Assembly (NCBI GenBank): GCA_023423415.1
Contig: JAFAFP010000154.1
Span: forward strand, 1-18,496
Direction of reading: 5' to 3'
Source of the DNA: Pseudomonadota bacterium
Lineage (GTDB): Bacteria > Pseudomonadota > Alphaproteobacteria > Rhizobiales > Xanthobacteraceae
DNA length: 18,496 bases
Below, piece after piece: positions 13,991 through 18,496 of the stretch; position 1 is the first letter of the stretch; each line of letters begins with the position of its first letter. Under the pieces are notes generated by a model. That model was not told the origin of the DNA and did no database searches. It saw only the letters and a program-made list of their open reading frames with translations. The position numbers and the translations under genes were made by a program.

Positions 13991-15508
13991 TTATCCAATC
14001 CCGTATCGCCCCGGCGCGATGACATTCTGCGGATCGAGCGCCGTCTTGATGCCATTGCAGGCATCGCGATAGGCCGGCATCGCCTGCGCCATGTGGAAGT
14101 CATGATAATCCACCGGCGCGCGACCAACGAACACGCCGCGCTGGCCGACCGCCTCCGACATCTTGCGATAGCAGGCGTCAGCGCGGGCTCGCTCATCGTC
14201 ATCCTCACGATTGAAGGTCATCACATGCAGGCCGCGCGCAAAGCGCGGACCGCAGACATTCATGACCATGTAGTCCATGCCGTATTCTTCATAGATGCCA
14301 CGGCAGATGGTCTGGAATTCATTGGCGGTCTTGCCATCCATCGGCGTGCCCGGCAGGAACCACAAGTTTCCGCCGCCCGGCCGCCATTTGAGTAGACCCA
14401 ACTCTCCATAGCTCGGAATACCGGAGAAAGCGTTGATCGCCACCTGCAGCGGGCCAATGTGACCGGCCTCTTCATGCGGAATGTATTTGACGTTCTTGGC
14501 CTGTCCGAAATGATCGATGACGCGCTGGATCATGGGATCGAGCGCAGCCATGCTCGGGCCGTAAAATGCGCCCGACAAATTCCATGCACCGAGACCGTGC
14601 TTTTCGCGCAGAGCTCTACGACCTTCGTCGCTGATCGCTTTCTTGCCTTTTGATGCCGCGTATTCCGGACTCTCGCCCTCCGACCCACACAGATAGAGAT
14701 CGTTCGACAAGCGAAATAGCGTCGGCACGAAATTCGACATCTTCATCGGGCGGCATAGCTCGACGACCTGTTCGAGGTCGCTGTCTTCTGGAAACGCGAA
14801 GTGGAAGGAGCGCACCGCCGGCGGCTTCGGCAAGAGCCATACGCCCATGCGTGTGACGATACCGTAATTCGATTGCGCGAACAGGCCATCGAGAATCGGG
14901 CCGAACGAATATTTCGAGGTATGCCAGTTGGCGAGCGTATCGGAATTCAATGCGCCGTCGCCGGTGCGCAGCACCTCGCCGTTTCCGAGTACGATTTCGA
15001 GACCGCAGGAAAAGCCGAAGTGATCGAAATACGGTGTGTAGCCGGCACCTTTGTCGAGTGCATTGCCGATCATGCCGCCCTGCGGCGGGCCCGATGTCAC
15101 GTCAAGCATCAGCTTGTTGCCGCGCCGGACAAGCTCATCATAGAGATTCTGATAGCTGACGCCCGGCTCGACTACTGCAAAGGCAAGCTTCTCGTCAATC
15201 TCGAGGATGCGGTTCATCTTGAAACCGAGATCGACAACGACCTGTCCTTCACGCGGCGCCGAACGCGAGCCGAGGCCGATATTCTGGCCGGTCGAAACCG
15301 GATAGAGCGGCACGTTGAATTTATTGGCGAGCCGCACGATCGCCTGCACCTGCGTCGTCGAAGTCGGATAGACAACACCCGAGGGACGCTTGTCGCCACC
15401 GGCCATGGTGTTCTCGCCGTAACGGCGAATGGTTTCTTCTGAGCGATTGACGCTGCCGGCACCAAGGTCCTTCTCGATGTCAGCAAAGAAAGTATCGATT
15501 GCGCTCAT
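13991..15508 (-). CDS. VAO/4-cresol-dehydrogenase-type FAD-linked oxidoreductase
   Basis: The 505-residue product has an N-terminal FAD-binding PCMH domain (about 40-230, with STGQNIGLGSRSAP at 72-85) and a C-terminal substrate domain. The latter aligns well by eye with 4-cresol dehydrogenase PchF (GGGNLWFLP at 378-386; ALDPQNVIAPGRYG at 490-503). There is no signal peptide, so the protein is cytoplasmic. Compared with PchF and vanillyl-alcohol oxidase, the covalent-FAD residues are replaced (L373 for the PchF Tyr, N381 for the VAO His). Two of the three phenol-oxygen ligands are also changed (L79 and G462; R463 kept). FAD is therefore probably non-covalent and the substrate not a 4-alkylphenol. 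The start has a GAGGGAGAG ribosome site; it lies 17 nt after the glcF-like stop, so the two are an operon. Confidence 0.88.
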   Translation of the reverse strand: MSAIDTFFADIEKDLGAGSVNRSEETIRRYGENTMAGGDKRPSGVVYPTSTTQVQAIVRLANKFNVPLYPVSTGQNIGLGSRSAPREGQVVVDLGFKMNRILEIDEKLAFAVVEPGVSYQNLYDELVRRGNKLMLDVTSGPPQGGMIGNALDKGAGYTPYFDHFGFSCGLEIVLGNGEVLRTGDGALNSDTLANWHTSKYSFGPILDGLFAQSNYGIVTRMGVWLLPKPPAVRSFHFAFPEDSDLEQVVELCRPMKMSNFVPTLFRLSNDLYLCGSEGESPEYAASKGKKAISDEGRRALREKHGLGAWNLSGAFYGPSMAALDPMIQRVIDHFGQAKNVKYIPHEEAGHIGPLQVAINAFSGIPSYGELGLLKWRPGGGNLWFLPGTPMDGKTANEFQTICRGIYEEYGMDYMVMNVCGPRFARGLHVMTFNREDDDERARADACYRKMSEAVGQRGVFVGRAPVDYHDFHMAQAMPAYRDACNGIKTALDPQNVIAPGRYGIG

Positions 15509-15525
15509 AATATTCTCTCCCTCAA

Positions 15526-16887
15526 TCACCAGAAACCGGAGTCATTCGATGGCGCGGCTGACGGAACGATACCCGGTGCCGACTCCGGCTGTTTTGGTTT
15601 TGGCTGCGGCTCGCGCAGCGTGCGTCCGCGCAAGACCTGTGGCATCGGACCGCCGGTCGCCCAATCGATCAATGAGGCGGTGTGCAGCATCGGCACGTCG
15701 GTGTAGCGACCGATCTGCACCATGCAGCCAAGATTGCCGGCGGCAATAAAATCCGGATCGACGCTTTCAGCGTGAGCCGCTTTGCGTTGCCCCAGCGTTT
15801 CGGCGATGTCGGGTTGCAATAGGTTGTAGGTGCCGGCCGAACCGCAGCAGAAGTGCTTTTCCGGCAGATCGATTACCTCGAAGCCAGCCTGACTCAGCAG
15901 CATGCGTGGCGGCGCCGTGACACGTTGACCATGCTGCAGCGAGCACGCATCGTGATAGGCGACGCGATAGGGCTTGACGGTGCCCGCCACCTTCAGATCG
16001 AGACCGGCGAGAAGCTCGGTGACATCGCGTGTCAGAGCGCCGATGCGCTTCGCGTTCTCATCGCCAAGCAAATGACCATAGTCCTTGACAGTGGTGCCGC
16101 AACCGGACGCGTTGACCACCACCGCATCCACACCGTTCACGAATTCGCGCGACCATGCCGCGACATTGGTCCGTGCGAGGGTCCGGCCCTCCTCTTCGCG
16201 CCCCATATGCAGCGGCAGCGCGCCGCAACAACCAGCGCCGTCGGCGATCACGACCTCGCAACCATGTCGCGTCAGCACGCGTATGGTCGCTGCATTGATC
16301 TCGGCATCCAGCGCCTGCTGCGCGCAGCCCGTCAGCAGCAGCACACGCATTCGCCGACGGCCTTCCGCCGGGATAATCTGCGGCGTGACAAATTCGGTAC
16401 GTGTTTCGCGCTCGGCTAGCTTCATGAGATTGCCGATCCGCTTCGGCATCATCCTCGCAACCGGCCGCGCAAGCCTTGCAAGCTTCATGGCTGCCGCGAA
16501 GCGGCGCGGATAAGGCAGGGTCTTGGCCAGCATCAACCGCAGCAACCGCTCACCCAGCGGCCGACGGAAATGCGTCTCGATATAGCTGCGGGCGATATCG
16601 ATCAGGTGGGTATAATCGACCTTGACCGCACAAGTGGTGACGCAGGACAGACAGGAGAGACAGCGGTCCAGATGATGGACCGTTTTTGGGTCGGGCTCTC
16701 CGCCCTTTTCCAGCATGGCCCGGATCAGATCGATGCGGCCGCGCGGGGAGTCGTTCTCGTCCCGGAACAGCACATAGGTTGGGCAAGTGGCGGTGCAAAA
16801 ACCGTAATGCACGCAGGTCCTCAGTATCCCATCCGCCTCTGCGATCTCGGGCTTGGCCAATTGCTCAGCTGAAAACGACGTCTGCAA
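15526..16887 (-). CDS. GlcF-like iron-sulfur subunit of a flavoprotein dehydrogenase
   Basis: The 453-residue product resembles GlcF, the Fe-S subunit of glycolate oxidase, which hands electrons from a flavoprotein to the membrane quinone pool. Two ferredoxin-type motifs are present near the N-terminus: CVHYGFCTATCP, in which the usual second Cys is Tyr, and CLSCLSCVTTCA, in which the usual final Pro is Ala. Two CCG domains follow, with GCAQ...GAGCCGALPLH and DACSLQH...HFCCGSAGTY. A Pro-rich tail of about 30 residues ends in FW. I chose a TTG start (complement of 16885-16887): it gives MQTSFSAEQ, matching the MQT opening of E. coli GlcF, and GGAGG lies 11 nt upstream. The open frame beyond it runs into the divergent regulator gene. 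It is the first gene of the operon, followed by the flavoprotein. Confidence 0.87.
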   Translation of the reverse strand: MQTSFSAEQLAKPEIAEADGILRTCVHYGFCTATCPTYVLFRDENDSPRGRIDLIRAMLEKGGEPDPKTVHHLDRCLSCLSCVTTCAVKVDYTHLIDIARSYIETHFRRPLGERLLRLMLAKTLPYPRRFAAAMKLARLARPVARMMPKRIGNLMKLAERETRTEFVTPQIIPAEGRRRMRVLLLTGCAQQALDAEINAATIRVLTRHGCEVVIADGAGCCGALPLHMGREEEGRTLARTNVAAWSREFVNGVDAVVVNASGCGTTVKDYGHLLGDENAKRIGALTRDVTELLAGLDLKVAGTVKPYRVAYHDACSLQHGQRVTAPPRMLLSQAGFEVIDLPEKHFCCGSAGTYNLLQPDIAETLGQRKAAHAESVDPDFIAAGNLGCMVQIGRYTDVPMLHTASLIDWATGGPMPQVLRGRTLREPQPKPKQPESAPGIVPSAAPSNDSGFW

Positions 16888-16939
16888 CGATTCACGCGCC
16901 TCCGCGCGATATGGACTGATCCCTGCAATCCCAGCATAG

Positions 16940-16951
16940 TCCGGATCCGGA
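16940..16951. promoter_or_regulatory. Perfect 12-bp palindrome in the divergent promoter region
   Basis: TCCGGATCCGGA is exactly self-complementary and lies midway in the 129-nt gap between the GlcF-like gene and the AraC-type regulator. It could be an operator, although AraC-type proteins more often use direct repeats. No clear -10/-35 pair was found in this gap. Confidence 0.3.
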
Positions 16952-17016
16952 ATCTTGGTTTTCCGGGCACCGGATTTTGGCTGGCAGCGCAAATCGAGGC
17001 GACAGATCGGGCAGTC

Positions 17017-17958
17017 ATGACGAACAGGCTTTGGTCCACGAACGACGTGCCGAACCGCGACCACTTCGCCTACTGGCGCGAGGCGGTATGCGAAGCCGTA
17101 CTGAACGTGGCGACAGAGAATCCCAGCGCCGACGAATTTTCCGGCACAATCGGCTGCGCCGGCTATGGCGACCTGCGCTTCGCCGCGTTCACGTCATCGC
17201 CGCATCAGGTGGTCCGGCGAGCCTCTCACATCGCCCGGTCCGATCACGACCATTACCTCATCAGCCTGCAACGCAGCGGCGTCAGCCAGATGCAGCAATG
17301 CGGGAGGACATGCGAATTGCAGGCGGGCGATATCGGCATCGTCGATGGTTCGCGCCCCTTCAGAGTGACCTTCCCGCAAACCGTGGACCGGGTCGTCGCG
17401 GTTATTCCCTCGGCCATGCTCAACAGCCGTGCGCCCTGGTTACGCGAACGACCGATTGGGCTGATGGTCCGCAGTAATGCGCTGCACGATATGCTGCGCA
17501 CCTATATCGAACGTCTCGCCGGTCCCGAATGCGACTCGCCCGTCGAAGCAGAGCTGCTGGCGGACAATCTCTGCAATCTCGTTGCCTTGCTCAGCGCCCG
17601 CGGCGGTGAAGAGAAAGCCATGTCGCAGGATCGCATCTCGGACCTCGACCGTATGTTCGCGTTTCTGCGAAGGCACCTCAGCGATCCCGACCTGTCGCCA
17701 CAGGCTCTTGCCGCTCATATGAAAATGTCGGTGCGGACGGTCCACAAACGCTTCGAACAGGCGGACATGACCTTCCGCCAATGGGTACTGGAGCAACGGC
17801 TCGAATCCTGTCGCCGCGCCCTATCCGACAGGCGCTGCCAGTCGATGACGGTATCGCAGATTGCCTTCGGCGCGGGCTTCAACGACCTGTCGCACTTCAC
17901 CAAGGCCTTCCGTGCACGGTTCGGCGCACCGCCGGGCACCTACCGGCGGCAGTCCTGA
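17017..17958 (+). CDS. AraC-family transcriptional regulator
   Basis: The 313-residue product has an N-terminal AraC_binding_2-type ligand domain (about 1-195; for example DHFAYWREAVCEAV near the start and LQAGDIGIVDGSRPF at 101-115) and a C-terminal double helix-turn-helix (about 225-311). The second helix-turn-helix carries the family signature IAFGAGFNDLSHFTKAFRARFG. The N-terminal domain type is shared with regulators of aromatic and amine catabolism such as FeaR. It is transcribed away from the GlcF-like/flavoprotein operon across a 129-nt gap, the usual position for a local activator, so it probably controls that operon in response to its substrate. The ribosome binding site is weak. 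Ligand and operators are unknown. Confidence 0.9.
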   Translation: MTNRLWSTNDVPNRDHFAYWREAVCEAVLNVATENPSADEFSGTIGCAGYGDLRFAAFTSSPHQVVRRASHIARSDHDHYLISLQRSGVSQMQQCGRTCELQAGDIGIVDGSRPFRVTFPQTVDRVVAVIPSAMLNSRAPWLRERPIGLMVRSNALHDMLRTYIERLAGPECDSPVEAELLADNLCNLVALLSARGGEEKAMSQDRISDLDRMFAFLRRHLSDPDLSPQALAAHMKMSVRTVHKRFEQADMTFRQWVLEQRLESCRRALSDRRCQSMTVSQIAFGAGFNDLSHFTKAFRARFGAPPGTYRRQS

Positions 17959-17965
17959 TCTGCGT

Positions 17966-17987
17966 CGTCACACCCGGGCTTGACCCG
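17966..17987. repeat. Possible fragment of a dispersed palindromic repeat
   Basis: CGTCACACCCGGGCTTGACC resembles half of the CGTCATGCCCGGGCTTGTCC type of intergenic repeat that I recall from Rhodopseudomonas and Bradyrhizobium genomes. Only one arm is present, so it cannot fold on its own. It lies just after the regulator gene. Confidence 0.3.
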
Positions 17988-18082
17988 CAGGCGCATCACC
18001 CGACAAAAAGCCCTTATGGAGAAAGTGATGGTCGGCGCGCCAAAGTCGGCCGGCCATAAGAAATCACCGGGAGTGAAACCAT

Positions 18083-18496
18083 ATGCAGCCGCGCGAGCGC
18101 GTTACCTTCTCACCGATTGAAGGCCGGCCGAACCTGAAATTTCCGGACGGCGTGCGGGTGGTGATCTGGCCGGTGCTCGCACTGGAGGAATGGGATATTT
18201 CGCGGGCCATGGCGCGCATGGTGATCGTACCGCCGCAATTGCAGCCGCTTCTGCCCGATCATCCGAACTGGAGCTGGCACGAATACGGCATGCGGGTGGG
18301 TTTCTGGCGTATGAAGAAGATGCTCCAGCGTGTCGGGGCGACGCCGACGGTGACACTCAACGCCAAGGTATGCGAAAACTATCCGCAGGTGGTGCAGGCC
18401 TGTGTCGATGCGGGCTGGGAACTGAACGCGCATGGCTATGAACAGATCCCGATGCACAAGCTTGAAGATCAGCGAGCCAGCATCAACAAATCGATG
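18083..18496 (+). CDS. Polysaccharide deacetylase-like protein, N-terminal part
   Basis: The frame runs from ATG 18083, with GGGAG at 18070-18074, to the window edge, giving 138 residues without a stop. The wording (HEYGMRVGFWRMKKMLQ, then TVTLNAKVCENYPQVVQACV and GWELNAHGYEQIPMHKL) fits the NodB/PuuE-type polysaccharide deacetylase fold, in which metal-dependent enzymes hydrolyse N-acyl or amide bonds. HGYEQ stands where classical NodB enzymes have HSxxH, as in the PuuE/allantoinase-like branch. The remaining catalytic motifs lie outside the window, so activity and substrate cannot be judged. No signal peptide is seen, pointing to a cytoplasmic enzyme rather than an envelope one. Confidence 0.78.
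   Translation, partial: MQPRERVTFSPIEGRPNLKFPDGVRVVIWPVLALEEWDISRAMARMVIVPPQLQPLLPDHPNWSWHEYGMRVGFWRMKKMLQRVGATPTVTLNAKVCENYPQVVQACVDAGWELNAHGYEQIPMHKLEDQRASINKSM

Noticed and set aside
14801..15442. 213-codon plus-strand open frame
   Set aside because: Antisense to the flavoprotein gene; no domain seen.
1..18496. CRISPR array, tRNA/rRNA genes, intact insertion sequence or prophage
   Set aside because: No regularly spaced repeats, cloverleaf genes, transposase or phage structural proteins were seen on reading both strands.

Overview
The window looks like chromosomal DNA of an alphaproteobacterium of the Hyphomicrobiales, most like the Rhodopseudomonas/Bradyrhizobium/Afipia group. The basis is protein resemblance and architecture: a ctrA-type C-terminus, a DUF2778 envelope protein, a Rhizobiales-type outer-membrane barrel, and short palindromic intergenic repeats that encode SREGGNP-like peptides when read through. 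These are judgements from the sequence and memory; no database search was run. No rRNA, tRNA, CRISPR array, intact insertion sequence or prophage was seen.

Layout. 1-79: end of a CtrA-like response regulator and its terminator. 327-2837: large exported arylsulfatase. 2838-3271: non-coding, with two terminator-like hairpins and a pair of CtrA-type half-sites in front of 3272-4309, a membrane-anchored DUF2778 protein with an L,D-transpeptidase-like His/Cys motif. 4402-6024: ABC-F ATPase, convergent with trhO (6088-6888), a palindromic repeat lying between them and supplying the last codons of trhO. 7105-7968: outer-membrane beta-barrel, with a candidate promoter and a strong terminator. 8064-8258: frameshifted remnant of an enolase-superfamily dehydratase. 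8259-9902: leftward pair made of a small two-helix membrane protein and a HlyD-type membrane-fusion protein. 10030-10508: consensus-like promoter, 17-codon mini-ORF and about 440 nt of hairpin-rich non-coding sequence in front of an EamA/DMT exporter (10509-11420). 11431-12735: exported caspase-like protease homologue. 12937-13893: D-2-hydroxyacid dehydrogenase. 13912-13977: second palindromic repeat. 13991-16887: leftward two-gene operon of a GlcF-like iron-sulfur protein and a VAO/4-cresol-dehydrogenase-type flavoprotein, divergent from an AraC-type regulator (17017-17958). 18083-end: polysaccharide-deacetylase-like protein cut by the window edge.

How the parts may work together. The clearest functional unit is 13991-17958. 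A cytoplasmic flavoprotein dehydrogenase would pass electrons to a GlcF-like quinone-linked Fe-S subunit, probably under control of the divergent AraC regulator. The flavoprotein lacks both known covalent-FAD residues and most of the phenol-binding residues of its closest characterised relatives, and the Fe-S protein lacks one canonical cluster cysteine, so its substrate is probably not a 4-alkylphenol. The least explained stretch is the structured leader at 10030-10508. Most of the rest is ordinary envelope, translation and transport housekeeping.
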